Assembly: GCF_000820515.1 (NCBI RefSeq)
Contig: NZ_JXDG01000011.1
Coordinates: 62,001 to 126,000, forward strand
Direction of reading: 5' to 3'
DNA length: 64,000 nt
DNA from: Pseudomonas batumici
Lineage (GTDB): Bacteria > Pseudomonadota > Gammaproteobacteria > Pseudomonadales > Pseudomonadaceae
Made by a program: the position numbers and the translations under genes
In this document: positions 39,597 to 49,409 of the stretch, piece by piece
Numbering within the stretch: position 1 is the stretch's first letter
How the letters are laid out: every line of letters starts with the position of its first letter
Notes under the pieces: model-generated
The model's input: only the letters and a program-made list of their open reading frames with translations
Database searches by the model: none
Told to the model about the DNA's origin: nothing

Positions 39597-41006
39597 ATGC
39601 GTTACATCAGTACCCGCGGCCAGGCACCGGCCCTGAACTTCGAAGACGTACTGCTGGCCGGCCTGGCCAGCGACGGCGGCCTGTACGTGCCGGAAAACCT
39701 GCCGCGCTTCACCCAGGAGGAAATCGCTTCCTGGGCCGGCCTGCCGTATCACGAGCTGGCGTTCCGGGTCATGCGCCCGTTCGTCACCGGTAGCATTCCG
39801 GACGCCGACTTCAAAAAGATCCTTGAGGAAACCTACGGTGCCTTCGCCCATAACGCCGTGGCGCCGCTGCGCCAACTGAACGGCAACGAATGGGTGCTGG
39901 AGCTGTTCCACGGCCCGACCCTGGCGTTCAAGGACTTCGCCCTGCAACTGCTCGGTCGCCTGCTCGACTACGTGCTGGCAAAACGTGGCGAGCGCGTGGT
40001 GATCATCGGCGCCACCTCCGGTGACACCGGTTCGGCCGCCATCGAAGGCTGCAAGCACTGCGAGAACGTCGACATCTTCATCCTCCACCCGCACAACCGG
40101 GTGTCCGAGGTGCAGCGTCGGCAGATGACCACCCTGTTCGGCGACAACATCCACAACATCGCCATCGAAGGCAACTTCGACGACTGCCAGGAAATGGTCA
40201 AGAACAGCTTCGCCGACCAGAGCTTCCTCAAGGGCACGCGCCTGGTGGCGGTGAACTCGATCAACTGGGCGCGGATCATGGCCCAGATCGTCTACTACTT
40301 CCACGCGGCCCTGCAGTTGGGCGGTCCGGCCCGTTCGGTGGCCTTCTCGGTGCCAACCGGCAACTTCGGCGACATCTTCGCCGGCTACCTGGCACGCAAC
40401 ATGGGCCTGCCGATCAGCCAACTGATCGTCGCCACCAACCGCAACGATATCCTGCACCGCTTCATGAGCGGCAACCAGTACGTCAAGGAAACCCTGCACG
40501 CGACCCTGTCGCCGTCCATGGACATCATGGTGTCGTCGAACTTCGAACGCCTGCTGTTCGACCTGCACGGGCGCAACGGCGCGGCCATCGCCGGCCTGAT
40601 GGACACCTTCAAGCAAGGTGGCGGTTTCAGTGTCGACCAGGACCGCTGGAGCGAAGCGCGCAAGCTGTTCGACTCCCTGGCCGTGGACGATGCGCAGACC
40701 TGCGAGACCATCGCCGAAGTCTTCGCCCAGAGCGGTGAAGTCCTCGATCCGCATACCGCCATCGGTGTGCGGGCGGCCCGCGAGTGCCGGCGCAGCCTGG
40801 ACACCCCGATGGTGGTGCTGGGGACCGCGCATCCGGTCAAGTTCCCTGAGGCAGTGGAGAAGGCGGGCGTAGGAAAAGCCCTTGAACTACCTGCACATCT
40901 TTCAGATTTGTTTGAGCGAGATGAGCGTTGCACCGTATTGGCCAACGACTTGAAAGCCGTGCAAGCCTTTGTCAGCCAGCATGGCAACCGCGGTAAGCCG
41001 CTCTGA
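39597..41006 (+). CDS. thrC: Threonine synthase
   Basis: Converts O-phosphohomoserine to threonine using pyridoxal phosphate. The 469-residue form has the conserved start MRYISTRGQAPALNFEDVLLAGLASDGGLYVP, the PLP-lysine in LAFKDFALQLLGR, and GATSGDTGSAAIEG. A GGAGG precedes the ATG by about 8 bases. It is presumably co-transcribed with hom; a terminator follows. Confidence 0.96.
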   Translation: MRYISTRGQAPALNFEDVLLAGLASDGGLYVPENLPRFTQEEIASWAGLPYHELAFRVMRPFVTGSIPDADFKKILEETYGAFAHNAVAPLRQLNGNEWVLELFHGPTLAFKDFALQLLGRLLDYVLAKRGERVVIIGATSGDTGSAAIEGCKHCENVDIFILHPHNRVSEVQRRQMTTLFGDNIHNIAIEGNFDDCQEMVKNSFADQSFLKGTRLVAVNSINWARIMAQIVYYFHAALQLGGPARSVAFSVPTGNFGDIFAGYLARNMGLPISQLIVATNRNDILHRFMSGNQYVKETLHATLSPSMDIMVSSNFERLLFDLHGRNGAAIAGLMDTFKQGGGFSVDQDRWSEARKLFDSLAVDDAQTCETIAEVFAQSGEVLDPHTAIGVRAARECRRSLDTPMVVLGTAHPVKFPEAVEKAGVGKALELPAHLSDLFERDERCTVLANDLKAVQAFVSQHGNRGKPL

Positions 41007-41027
41007 CAGACTAGAAAGGTCACACAT

Positions 41028-41060
41028 TAAAGCCCGCCCCTTGGCGGGCTTTATCGTTTT
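41028..41060 (+). terminator. Terminator of hom-thrC
   Basis: TAAAGCCCGCC pairs perfectly with GGCGGGCTTTA around CCTT, followed by TCGTTTT. A clear rho-independent terminator. Confidence 0.92.
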
Positions 41061-41127
41061 CGCATGTCAAACTTGCCCTGTTTTTTGCCATTTCTTGAAA
41101 TGGACCGAAGAGGGCAGGTAGTTCGTC

Positions 41128-44100
41128 ATGGTGTTTTGGGGTCGTTCCATACAATCCGTTCTGGCCAGGCTGTTGTGGTGGGTGCTGCTGTGCCTGCCCG
41201 CGAGCTCGATGGCGGCCCAGGGCCTGCCGTTCAGCCTGCCGCCCTCGTTCGTCGAGGTCGAGCGCCTGCCCCTGAGCCCGGAGGAGGAGCAATGGCTGGG
41301 GCCGGAGCGGACCTTGCGGGTGGGGATTTCGGTCGCCGACTATGAACCCGTGGATATCACCAATGACCGCAACCGCTACCAGGGCATCAGCGCCGACTAC
41401 GTGGGGCTGATCCGCGATCGCCTGGGGGTGCAGGTCCAGGTGCTCGGGTTCGGCGAGCGCGACCAGGCTGTCGAGGCCCTGCGCAGCGGGCAGATCGATA
41501 TTCTCACCAGCGCCAACGGCTATGAGCGCGGCGTGCCCGGGCTGAGCTTCTCCAGCGACTACATGCCGGACCGCTCGGTGATCGTCGGCCGCGCCGGCGG
41601 CCACGGCTTTCACGATCTCAAGGGCAAGAAGGTGGTGCTGCTCGATGGCTACGCCGATGCCCAGGTGGTACACGCCACCTACCCGCAGAGCGAGATCATC
41701 CTTGCCCCGACCCTCTACAGTGCCCTGGAAGCGCTGTCCCAGGGCGAGGTCGAGGCCTTTATCGGCAACGAGGTGATTGTCCGCGCCTACAAGAGCCTGC
41801 GGCCCTACATGGGCGTGCACATCAAGGACAAGAGCGACTTGCCGCCGATCGGTTTCGCCTTTGCCACGCGCCAGTCCGATCACGTGCTCAGTGCCCTGGT
41901 GGAGCGCGTGCTGGACAACACCGACAACGCCACGCGGCGGGAGATCCTCGCCCGCTGGACCACCGGCTTCGGCTCGGATATCGCCCAGCAGCGCATCAGC
42001 CTCACCGCCGCCGAGCTGGCGTGGATCGAGCGCAATCCGCGGGTCACGGTGGTGGCCCAGCCGTACCCGCCGCATATCTACAAGGATGGTCACAACCGCT
42101 GGGTCGGTCTCAACCCGGACCTGCTGTCACGCATCTCCCGCATGACCGGCCTGCAGTTCGATTTCCGCGAGACCGGCTCCACCGCCGAGAGCGTCGACCT
42201 GCTCCACGACGGCAAGGCGCTCATGAGCACGACGCTGGCCGAGAGTGTCGAGCGCAAGACTTTCCTGAATTTCACCTATGCCTTTGGCGGCAGCGCCTGG
42301 GTGTTCGTGGTGCGGGTGCACGATTCGCCCCTCGGCTCGCTCTCGCAACTGTCCGGTCGGGTGCTGGTGCTGCCGGAGAAACACGCCTTGGAGCCGATGA
42401 TCCGCAGGGATTATCCGGACATCGACCTGCGCACGGTCAAGACCCCCGAGGAGGCCAGGGCGATGGTCGAGCGCGGCGAGGCGACCGCGACGATCCAGAG
42501 CGATACCCGGGCCTACCTGTATCCGCCCGGACGCTTGAAGGTCGGGCGCAGCGTCGAAGGGCTCTGGTCGGCCGACAGTTTCTCGGTGGTCAAGACCGAG
42601 CCGGAGCTGCTCAGCATCCTGAACAAGGCCCTGGAGGCATTCCCGGTGGCCGAACTGCGCGCGTTGCGGATCAAATGGCATGGCGCGATCGGCCTGGCGC
42701 CGATGCGCCCGGTCTGGGAGCGCGTGCCGCGCTGGGTCTACGGCTTGACGGCGGTGATGATCCTGCTGGGCGGTGTCTCCCTGGCCTGGAACCGTCGCCT
42801 GAACATCCAGATTCGCCAACGCCGCCGGGCCGAACAGGAACTCAGCGATCAACTGGCTTTCCAGCGCGCCCTGCTGGACGGTATCCCCAATCCGATCTTC
42901 GTCCGTGACCTGGACGGCCGCTTGATGACCTGCAACCGCAGTTACGAGGAGCGCTTTGCCACCACGCTGGAACAAGTCCAGGGCCGACGGATCACCGAAG
43001 TGGACATTCTGCCCCAGGCCACCGCGGAGCAACTGCATGCCGAGTTCATCCGGCTGTTCGAGACCCAGCAGCCGCTGTTCCAGGACCGGCAACTCGACTT
43101 CGCCAGCGGCAGGATCGACATCTACCAGTGGATGGTGCCGTTCTATTCGGCGGAGGCGCAGTTGCAGGGGCTGTTGGGGGGCTGGATCGACATTACCGAA
43201 CGCAAGCAGCTCGAAGCCCAACTGATGGAGGCGCGCCAGCAGGCGGAGCAGGCCAACCAGGCCAAGAGTGCGTTCCTGGCCACCATGAGCCATGAAATTC
43301 GCACCCCCATGGTGGCCATCATCGGCCTGCTCGAACTCGAGCGCGAGCAGGCCCGTGCCAAGGGCCAGGGCTTCTCCCGGGCGCTGCAGGTGGCGTATCA
43401 GTCGGCGCAGGAGCTGACGGGCTTGATCGGCGATAGCCTGGACCTGGCCAAGATCGAGGCCGGCGGCATGCACCTGGCCTTGCGCGCCGGTTCCCTGGTC
43501 GCGGTGCTGGAAAGCGTGCGGCAACTGTTCGAGGCCGTCGCACGGGAAAAGGGCGTCGAACTGAGCCTGGAGGTTGACCCGGGGCTTGCGGGCTACCACT
43601 GGTTCGATCCGCTGCGTTTGCGCCAGGTGTTGAACAACCTGATCGGCAATGCGCTGAAATTCACCGCCGAGGGCTATGTGCGCATCCGTGTGCGCGGTGT
43701 GTCGTCCACGGCGGACCTGGAAACCTTGTGCATCCTGATCGAAGACAGCGGCAGGGGGATCGGGCTGGAGCAGCAGAAGACGCTCTTCGCACCCTTTGTC
43801 CAGGCCCGGGGTCAAGCCGATGAAGAATATGGCGGAACCGGCCTGGGCTTGAGCATCTGCAAGCAATTGGTGGAGTTGATGGGCGGCACCATCGTCTTGC
43901 TCAGCCAACCGGGGGCCGGGACGCGGGTGCGTATCGAACTGACGCTCAGGCACGTGGAACCGGCTCCGGCCTTGCCTCCCGCGGTGGAGGCGGCGAGGCC
44001 TCGGCTGGCCTCCCTCAAGGTGCTGATTGTCGACGACCTGTCCGCCAACTGCCTGGTGCTCGACCAGCAGCTGCGCTTTCTCGGCCAGCAGGTCGTTGCC

Positions 44101-44733
44101 TGCCAGAGTGGCGAGGCGGCGCTGCAAGCCTTGCAGCAGGAACCGTTCGACCTGGTGATCAGCGATTGCAACATGCCTGGCATGAGCGGCTATGCCCTGG
44201 CCGAGGCGATCCGTCGGTTCGAGGCCCGGGAGCAGCGTCCGCCATGCCCGGTAGTCGGTTGCACGGCCAATGCCATGAGTGACGAACGCCAGCGTTGCCT
44301 GCAGGCGGGGATGACCGAACTGCTGGTCAAGCCGGTTTCCCTGGACGATCTGACCCAGCTGCTGGTGAGCATCGTACCCGAACGTTCCTTTGATATTCAG
44401 GCCCTGAACGCCATGACCTGTGCCAACGCCGAGGTCATGCGGCGCATGCTGCTGGAGCTGCGCAAGAACCTCGAACAGGAGCGCGGGGCGTTGGAGGTTG
44501 CGGTCGGCTCGGGGAACTGGGACGGCCTGGCGGTGGCGGTCCATCGGCTCAAGGGGATCGCCTGCCTGATCGATGCCGTCGCCCTGGCGCGGGCCTGTGC
44601 CGACCTGGACGTCTGTGTGCGGCTCAAGTCCGACGAGCGGATGGCTGCGTACTGGCAGGCCCTCAAGCAGGCCATCGAGCGTGTGCTGGACGATATCGAG
44701 CCGCACCTGCAGGCGCAGGTTCCGGCACTTTAG
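41128..44733 (+). CDS. Hybrid sensor histidine kinase with two periplasmic-binding domains (BvgS/EvgS/RocS type)
   Basis: The 1201-residue protein has a signal sequence (about 1-30) and two SBP_bac_3-like Venus-flytrap domains in the periplasm (starting near residues 68 and 297). A membrane helix follows at about 536-556 ([19 protein letters not shown]). In the cytoplasm come a PAS domain (about 575-695), a HisKA with His722 in SHEIRTPM, an HATPase (about 830-945, [10 protein letters not shown] and [13 protein letters not shown]), a receiver with Asp1013 in [11 protein letters not shown], and an HPt domain with His1139 in VHRLKGIA. It should run a His-Asp-His phosphorelay to a response regulator, with ligand sensed outside. 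The overall build equals RocS1/BvgS. The receiver-only gene follows on the same strand and a LuxR regulator converges. Confidence 0.93.
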   Translation: MVFWGRSIQSVLARLLWWVLLCLPASSMAAQGLPFSLPPSFVEVERLPLSPEEEQWLGPERTLRVGISVADYEPVDITNDRNRYQGISADYVGLIRDRLGVQVQVLGFGERDQAVEALRSGQIDILTSANGYERGVPGLSFSSDYMPDRSVIVGRAGGHGFHDLKGKKVVLLDGYADAQVVHATYPQSEIILAPTLYSALEALSQGEVEAFIGNEVIVRAYKSLRPYMGVHIKDKSDLPPIGFAFATRQSDHVLSALVERVLDNTDNATRREILARWTTGFGSDIAQQRISLTAAELAWIERNPRVTVVAQPYPPHIYKDGHNRWVGLNPDLLSRISRMTGLQFDFRETGSTAESVDLLHDGKALMSTTLAESVERKTFLNFTYAFGGSAWVFVVRVHDSPLGSLSQLSGRVLVLPEKHALEPMIRRDYPDIDLRTVKTPEEARAMVERGEATATIQSDTRAYLYPPGRLKVGRSVEGLWSADSFSVVKTEPELLSILNKALEAFPVAELRALRIKWHGAIGLAPMRPVWERVPRWVYGLTAVMILLGGVSLAWNRRLNIQIRQRRRAEQELSDQLAFQRALLDGIPNPIFVRDLDGRLMTCNRSYEERFATTLEQVQGRRITEVDILPQATAEQLHAEFIRLFETQQPLFQDRQLDFASGRIDIYQWMVPFYSAEAQLQGLLGGWIDITERKQLEAQLMEARQQAEQANQAKSAFLATMSHEIRTPMVAIIGLLELEREQARAKGQGFSRALQVAYQSAQELTGLIGDSLDLAKIEAGGMHLALRAGSLVAVLESVRQLFEAVAREKGVELSLEVDPGLAGYHWFDPLRLRQVLNNLIGNALKFTAEGYVRIRVRGVSSTADLETLCILIEDSGRGIGLEQQKTLFAPFVQARGQADEEYGGTGLGLSICKQLVELMGGTIVLLSQPGAGTRVRIELTLRHVEPAPALPPAVEAARPRLASLKVLIVDDLSANCLVLDQQLRFLGQQVVACQSGEAALQALQQEPFDLVISDCNMPGMSGYALAEAIRRFEAREQRPPCPVVGCTANAMSDERQRCLQAGMTELLVKPVSLDDLTQLLVSIVPERSFDIQALNAMTCANAEVMRRMLLELRKNLEQERGALEVAVGSGNWDGLAVAVHRLKGIACLIDAVALARACADLDVCVRLKSDERMAAYWQALKQAIERVLDDIEPHLQAQVPAL

Positions 44734-44821
44734 GACTTGTCCTATGGGATATCGGGGGTGGGGTTGATTAAAGTCGAGGGTCATTGCGGACCACGGCCGC
44801 CTCATTTTGCGGAGACCCTCG

Positions 44822-45238
44822 ATGCGCGCACTCAAAGTCCTGATTCTTGAAGACAACGCCTTTCAGCTGATGGCCCTGCACCAGATGCTCAATGCCACCG
44901 GGGTCTTTGATGTGCTGACGGCGGAAACTGTCGAGAGCGCCCGGCAATCCCTGGCCAACCGTGGGCCGATCGACGTGGCCATCTGCGATCTGCACCTGGA
45001 GGAGGGCGATGGCCTGGAACTGATTCGTTCCCTGGCCGAAGGGCGGGAGGCACAGGCCCTGATCATCCTCAGCAGTGCCGAGCCGGAGGTGCTCGAGGGC
45101 GCGGCCCATATGGCCCGCCAGCAGGGGTTGCACGTCCTGGGCTGCCTGCGCAAGCCGGCGTCGGTCGCGCGCCTGGCGGGCTTACTGGCGACCTATCAAC
45201 GACGGTCGCCGGCGCCTTGCGCATGGTGCGGGGCATGA
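44822..45238 (+). CDS. Receiver-only protein resembling the RocR receiver without an EAL domain
   Basis: A 138-residue stand-alone REC domain. Phospho-acceptor Asp56 (VAICDLHLEEGDGLEL), acidic pair Glu10/Asp11 (LILEDN) and Lys111 (GCLRKPAS) are intact. From memory, the wording (VLILEDNAFQ, DVAICDL, ILSSAEPEVLEGA, LGCLRKPASVARLAGLLATY) follows the receiver of P. aeruginosa RocR closely. RocR continues into a c-di-GMP phosphodiesterase EAL domain, whereas this protein stops just after the receiver and no EAL-coding frame follows. It may compete for phosphate from, or act as a sink for, the adjacent sensor. The ATG at 44822 lies 7 bases after a GGAG. RocR origin is inference. Confidence 0.85.
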   Translation: MRALKVLILEDNAFQLMALHQMLNATGVFDVLTAETVESARQSLANRGPIDVAICDLHLEEGDGLELIRSLAEGREAQALIILSSAEPEVLEGAAHMARQQGLHVLGCLRKPASVARLAGLLATYQRRSPAPCAWCGA

Positions 45239-45267
45239 ACTTGCAAGTGGTGCTCAGCGGGGTTGTT

Positions 45268-45948
45268 TCAGGCCAGGCCATGTTCCTGAAGGTAGAGAAA
45301 CAACGCCGCGTCGTTGGACAGGCCGAGCTTGCGCATGGCGCTGACCTTCTGGGCACTCACCGTTTGCTTGCTCCGGCACAATAGAGTGGCGATTTCACCG
45401 ACGGTACGCCCGGCCGCCAGCAGGCGTGTCACCTCCAGCTCCCGGGGTGAAAGCTGTTCCTGGTCGCCCAGGCGGTGTTCCCCGACCTCGCCGGCCAGCG
45501 CCAGGATCTGCCGAACGGAGTTGGCCACGTAGGACCGTCGGCGTTGTACCTGGGCGATGGCCGCCGGCAGCTCGGCGGCCAGGCTGGCCTTGCTCAGGAG
45601 CCCCATGACGCCGAGATCGAGGATCGACCGGAACAGCCCGGCGTTGTTGAGCATGGTGACCACCACGATCGGCAGGTGCGGGTGTTGCCGCGTCACGCTT
45701 TCCAGCATGCGCAGACCGTCGTTCTGCTGTTCGACCGGCATCATGAAGTCCGTGACCAGTACGTCGCAGGCACCCTTTTGCAGAAGCTCGAGCAGTTCCT
45801 GTGGGGTGCTGGCCTCGCCGACGACGCTCAGCCCGGGGGCACGTTCGAGGACGGCGCGCAGGCCGATGAGAAAAATCGGATGATCGTCCGCGAGGACGAT
45901 TCGCAAGGGCGGGTGGGGCGACGGATTTCGCTGTTTTCTCTCTGTCAT
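45268..45948 (-). CDS. LuxR-family response regulator (BvgA/EvgA/RocA type)
   Basis: The 226 residues comprise a receiver (about 14-135; Asp21/Asp22, phospho-acceptor Asp67 in VTDFMMP) and a LuxR helix-turn-helix (LSPRELEVTRLLAAGRTVGEIATLLCRSKQTVSAQKVSAMRKLGL, about 165-210). It is the plausible DNA-binding output partner of the adjacent hybrid sensor, as RocA1 is of RocS1. It converges on the receiver-only gene with a 29-bp gap. Confidence 0.9.
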   Translation of the reverse strand: MTERKQRNPSPHPPLRIVLADDHPIFLIGLRAVLERAPGLSVVGEASTPQELLELLQKGACDVLVTDFMMPVEQQNDGLRMLESVTRQHPHLPIVVVTMLNNAGLFRSILDLGVMGLLSKASLAAELPAAIAQVQRRRSYVANSVRQILALAGEVGEHRLGDQEQLSPRELEVTRLLAAGRTVGEIATLLCRSKQTVSAQKVSAMRKLGLSNDAALFLYLQEHGLA

Positions 45949-46116
45949 CTTTCTGGTTCATGCTCGCAATGGAACGCTAGGCGCAGCCGCCTGATGCTCG
46001 GCGCCTACCGGTATCAGGTTAGCTGGCTTGACGAACTTTCTTCTCTGACTGGCGGTCATTGGCACAGTCCCTTTGTCTTTGGCCTGTCGGGTTCTGACTA
46101 TTGAGTGGTGATCGAG

Positions 46117-46407
46117 ATGGAAAGTATCAGTCTGTTGCTGAATGAAGCATTGAGTCCTTATCCCGTCATTCTGACGCCATCGGGGCATCAGGGTGAATGC
46201 CTGCTGACGGTGAAGAATAGCGCGGGCCTGACCCTGCTGGCCCGTGAGGTCAGCCACGCGCAACTGAACGACAAGCGCTTGTTGACCGATGTGGTCGACG
46301 GGCTGCACCGCGATCTGCGCATTGCCGAAGGGCGCCTGGAGCCCTGTGTCATCGCGGCCCTGCGTCACGCCGCGCAGGACAAAATGTTCCGTTCGGCGGG
46401 GGTGTAG
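46117..46407 (+). CDS. DUF3509 family protein
   Basis: A 96-residue protein starting MESISLLLNEALSPYPVILTPSG, matching the small Pseudomonas-restricted DUF3509 family (LLTVKNSAGLTLLAREVSHAQL, VVDGLHRDLRIAEGRLEP). Function is unknown. In-frame GTGs at 46105 and 46108 exist, but the ATG at 46117 gives the family start. A short hairpin (AACCTTTT/AAAAGGTT, 46419-46439) follows the stop. Confidence 0.78.
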   Translation: MESISLLLNEALSPYPVILTPSGHQGECLLTVKNSAGLTLLAREVSHAQLNDKRLLTDVVDGLHRDLRIAEGRLEPCVIAALRHAAQDKMFRSAGV

Positions 46408-46518
46408 CGGTTTTCGGGAACCTTTTTTTCGAAAAGGTTGTCGGACTTATATCGGCAGGAGCAAGCATTGTGCTCCGGTGCTTGTAGCTTGTTTGACTGG
46501 TCTTTGTAGGCCTCGTTT

Positions 46519-46556
46519 AACCCCGAGTTGTCTCCCCACTTCTCGGGGTTTCTTTT
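46519..46556. terminator. Terminator between converging DUF3509 and solute-binding genes
   Basis: AACCCCGAG pairs with CTCGGGGTT around a 14-base loop, followed by TCTTTT on the plus strand. The preceding GTTTAACCCC also gives a short A/T edge for the minus strand. Confidence 0.8.
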
Positions 46557-46568
46557 GCCTGGTGTTTA

Positions 46569-47468
46569 TCACTGATCCTCGGGGGCCAGGAAAAACTGCC
46601 TGGCGTCCTCCAGATAGGCATCCCGCTGCTGCGGGTCGAGCCATTGCACATAGAAGTCGAGCAACTGGTGCTGGCGCACCGTGCGCAGGATCCGGTTGAT
46701 ATGGGCGATGGCCGCGCGCCCTTGTTCCGTGTCGGAGCAACCGACGCGGATGAACTGGTATTTGGCGAGGCCCTTGATCGGATAGAACGCCAGGTCCTGG
46801 GGGGCGATGCCTTGTTGTTGGGCCAGGTAGCGGGTTTCCGGCCAGTAGCCCAGCAGCGCGGTCAGGCGTCCCAGCCGCTGCATCTGCAACAGGCTGCCCA
46901 GGGCATCGTTGCCATAATGCGGTGCCAGGCGCGCCGCGGGCGTCTGCCGTAACAGATCGTCGACCAGCGGGCCGTAGCTGCGTTCGGCGACAATACCCAG
47001 TTTGAGGCGATCGCTGGCCAGCAGGGCGGCGAGGTCGACCTGGCCATTGCGCACAAACGGCTCGATCAGTTGGCGGTCCGCCTGGCGCACCACCAGCCCG
47101 TTGCTGGCCTGGCCGAAGCTGGGAATCGAGAAGACCATCTTTTTCGTCCGCTCGGCTGTCCAGAGCAGCATCGGATCGCAGGTAAACGAAGGCTCGGCGA
47201 GCATCTGCATGGCCCGCGCCCGGTTGACCCGCAGGGCCGTATGCTCGTACTCGGGCATGGCGGCCACCAACAGCGGCCGTAGCTGATCGACGACCCCCTG
47301 GCCTTTTTGCGGACCATCGAAGATGGTCAGCGGTGGCAGGTCCCGCAGCAGCCAGATCAGCGTGTCCTTGGCCTGGGCAGCGTTCGGCAGGGCACAGGCC
47401 AGCGCGGCCAGCAGGGCGAGGGTCGGTCGTCGACAGCGACGGTGTTGCCAGAAAAAACGAGGACTCAT
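46569..47468 (-). CDS. Periplasmic solute-binding protein (SBP_bac_3-like, TIGR02285 type)
   Basis: The 299 residues from the ATG at 47468 have a signal peptide (MSPRFFWQHRRCRRPTLALLAALACALPNAAQA) and a periplasmic-binding fold opening KDTLIWLLRDLPPLTIFDGPQKGQG. No transporter genes are adjacent. Such orphan binding proteins are common in Pseudomonas, and their ligands are mostly unknown. The gene lies next to a sensor that has two related binding domains, so a shared ligand is conceivable but unproven. An alternative ATG at 47477 adds three residues but is only 1 base from AAAGG. Confidence 0.8.
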   Translation of the reverse strand: MSPRFFWQHRRCRRPTLALLAALACALPNAAQAKDTLIWLLRDLPPLTIFDGPQKGQGVVDQLRPLLVAAMPEYEHTALRVNRARAMQMLAEPSFTCDPMLLWTAERTKKMVFSIPSFGQASNGLVVRQADRQLIEPFVRNGQVDLAALLASDRLKLGIVAERSYGPLVDDLLRQTPAARLAPHYGNDALGSLLQMQRLGRLTALLGYWPETRYLAQQQGIAPQDLAFYPIKGLAKYQFIRVGCSDTEQGRAAIAHINRILRTVRQHQLLDFYVQWLDPQQRDAYLEDARQFFLAPEDQ

Positions 47469-47519
47469 GAGGTCCATACCTTTCGTGCAGTCAGGCCAGG
47501 GTCTTGCCACCATCGCACG

Positions 47520-48719
47520 CTAGATAGCGCCACTTTCATGCAAGCGGGCAATCTGTGCGGCGTCATAGCCAAGGTTCCCCAGCACCTCGTGGTTATGCTC
47601 GCCCAGTTCAGGCCCGACCCATTCGCTGGAGCCGGGCGTCTCCGATAATTTCGGCACAATCCCCGGCATCTTGAAGGCCTTGCCATCGGGCAGCTTGGCC
47701 TGGATGAACATTTCCCGGGCGAGAAACTGCGGGTCGTTGAACATGTCCTCGGCGCTGTAGATCCGGCTGGCGGGCACCTCGGCCTGGTTCAGGGTGGCGA
47801 GCACCGAGTCCAGTGGCAGGCTGTTTACCCAGCGATCGATCACGCCATAGAGTTCGTCGCGCCGGCTGTCGCGGCCATCATTGCTGGCCAGTGCCGGGTC
47901 GTTCGCCAGGTCGTCGCGGCCGATGGCCTGCATGAAGCGTTTGAAGATCGCATCGCCATTGGCACCGATCTGCACATGCCTGCCGTCGGCGCTGGTGTGG
48001 ATCGAGGAGGGGGTGATGCCCGGCATGATGTTGCCGGTCCGCTCGCGGATAAAGCCGAATACGTCGAACTCCGGCACCATGCTTTCCATCATGGCGAAGA
48101 TCGCCTCATACAAGGCCACGTCCACCACCTGGCCGCTGCCGCCGTTGACTTCGCGATGACGCAGGGCCATGAGCGCGCCGATCACCCCCCAGAGCGCGGC
48201 AATCGAGTCGCCGATGGAAATGCCGGTGCGCACCGGTGGGCGATCCTCGAAACCGGTGATGTAACGCAAGCCGCCCATGGACTCGCCGACCGCGCCGAAG
48301 CCGGGCTGATCCTTCATCGGCCCGGTCTGGCCGAAGCCCGACAGGCGCACCATCACCAGCCTGGGGTTCAGGGCGTGCAGGGTCTCCCAGCCCAGGCCGA
48401 GTTTTTCCAGCACGCCGGGACGGAAATTCTCGATCAGGATGTCTGCTTCGCCGAGCAACTGCTTGAGGATGGCCAGGCCCTCGGGGTGTTTCAGGTTCAG
48501 GGTCAGCGATTGCTTGTTGCGCGCCTGGACAAACCACCACAGCGACGTGCCTTCGTACAGCTTGCGCCATTTGCGCAGCGGGTCGCCGCCGTCCGGCGAT
48601 TCCACCTTGATCACCTGCGCGCCGAATTCGGCACAGATCCGTGAGGCGAAAGGACCGGCGATCAGGGTACCGAGCTCAATGACCTTCAGGCCGGAAAGGG
48701 GTTTGGCGGTGAGCGGCAT
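47520..48719 (-). CDS. CaiB/BaiF family CoA transferase
   Basis: A class III CoA transferase of 399 residues. Family marks are LKVIELGTLIAGPFASRICAEFGAQVIKVE, ARNKQSLTLNLKHPEGL, ADILIENFRPGVLEKLGLG and RLSGFGQTGP. The catalytic Asp expected in this family falls within the region around residue 170. These enzymes move CoA between carboxylic acids (formyl-, carnitine, succinyl-). The exact acids cannot be told here. It is followed on the same strand by the solute-binding protein gene. Confidence 0.9.
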   Translation of the reverse strand: MPLTAKPLSGLKVIELGTLIAGPFASRICAEFGAQVIKVESPDGGDPLRKWRKLYEGTSLWWFVQARNKQSLTLNLKHPEGLAILKQLLGEADILIENFRPGVLEKLGLGWETLHALNPRLVMVRLSGFGQTGPMKDQPGFGAVGESMGGLRYITGFEDRPPVRTGISIGDSIAALWGVIGALMALRHREVNGGSGQVVDVALYEAIFAMMESMVPEFDVFGFIRERTGNIMPGITPSSIHTSADGRHVQIGANGDAIFKRFMQAIGRDDLANDPALASNDGRDSRRDELYGVIDRWVNSLPLDSVLATLNQAEVPASRIYSAEDMFNDPQFLAREMFIQAKLPDGKAFKMPGIVPKLSETPGSSEWVGPELGEHNHEVLGNLGYDAAQIARLHESGAI

Positions 48720-48858
48720 GGCAAATCCTGTAGAACAAGACGGAGGTAATGGAGCCTTTTATCATGGCTGGACGCATCAGCATAACCGCGAGCAGTCGTT
48801 GCTTGTCCTGCGTATCGGTTAGACTGGCCGCCTTTCCTTGTCCTTAGAAGCCCTGTTC

Positions 48859-49401
48859 ATGGCCCAGCCGTCCACCACCTACAAATTCAACCTGAACCTC
48901 ACCGACCTGGATCGCGGGGTTTACGAGAGCGTCAACCAGACCATCGCCCGCCACCCGTCGGAGACCGAGGAGCGCATGACCGTGCGCCTGCTGGCCTACG
49001 CCTTCTGGTACAACGAACTGCTGGCTTTTGGTCGGGGCCTGTCGGAAGTGGATGAGCCGGCGCTGTGGGAAAAGAGTCTGGACGATCGCGTCCTGCACTG
49101 GATCGAAGTCGGTCAACCGGACGCCGACCGCCTGACCTGGTGTTCCCGTCGCACCGAGCGCACCAGTCTGCTGGCCTACGGCAGCCTGCGGGTCTGGCAG
49201 ACCAAGGTGGTCGACGCGGTCAAGAACCTGAAGAACGTCAACATCGCCGCGGTGCCGCAAGAAGTGCTGGAAACCCTGGCCAAGGACATGCCGCGGGTGA
49301 TCAAGTGGGACGTGATGATCAGCGAAGGTACGCTCTTCGTCACCGACGATCGTGGCCAGCATGAAGTCCAGCTGGAATGGCTGATGGGCGAGCGCGGTTA
49401 A
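48859..49401 (+). CDS. yaeQ: YaeQ family protein
   Basis: The 180-residue protein starts MAQPSTTYKFNLNLTDLDRGVYESVNQTIARHPSETEERMTVRLLAYA, a textbook YaeQ N-terminus. The fold resembles PD-(D/E)XK nucleases, but the role is unresolved; old reports link YaeQ to transcription anti-termination. recJ begins 8 bp after the stop, so they are probably co-transcribed. Confidence 0.92.
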   Translation: MAQPSTTYKFNLNLTDLDRGVYESVNQTIARHPSETEERMTVRLLAYAFWYNELLAFGRGLSEVDEPALWEKSLDDRVLHWIEVGQPDADRLTWCSRRTERTSLLAYGSLRVWQTKVVDAVKNLKNVNIAAVPQEVLETLAKDMPRVIKWDVMISEGTLFVTDDRGQHEVQLEWLMGERG

Positions 49402-49409
49402 TTATTCCC

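Noticed and set aside
38292..40832. Long open frame antisense to hom and thrC
   Set aside because: Composition-driven shadow; the plus strand encodes two complete enzymes with all catalytic motifs.
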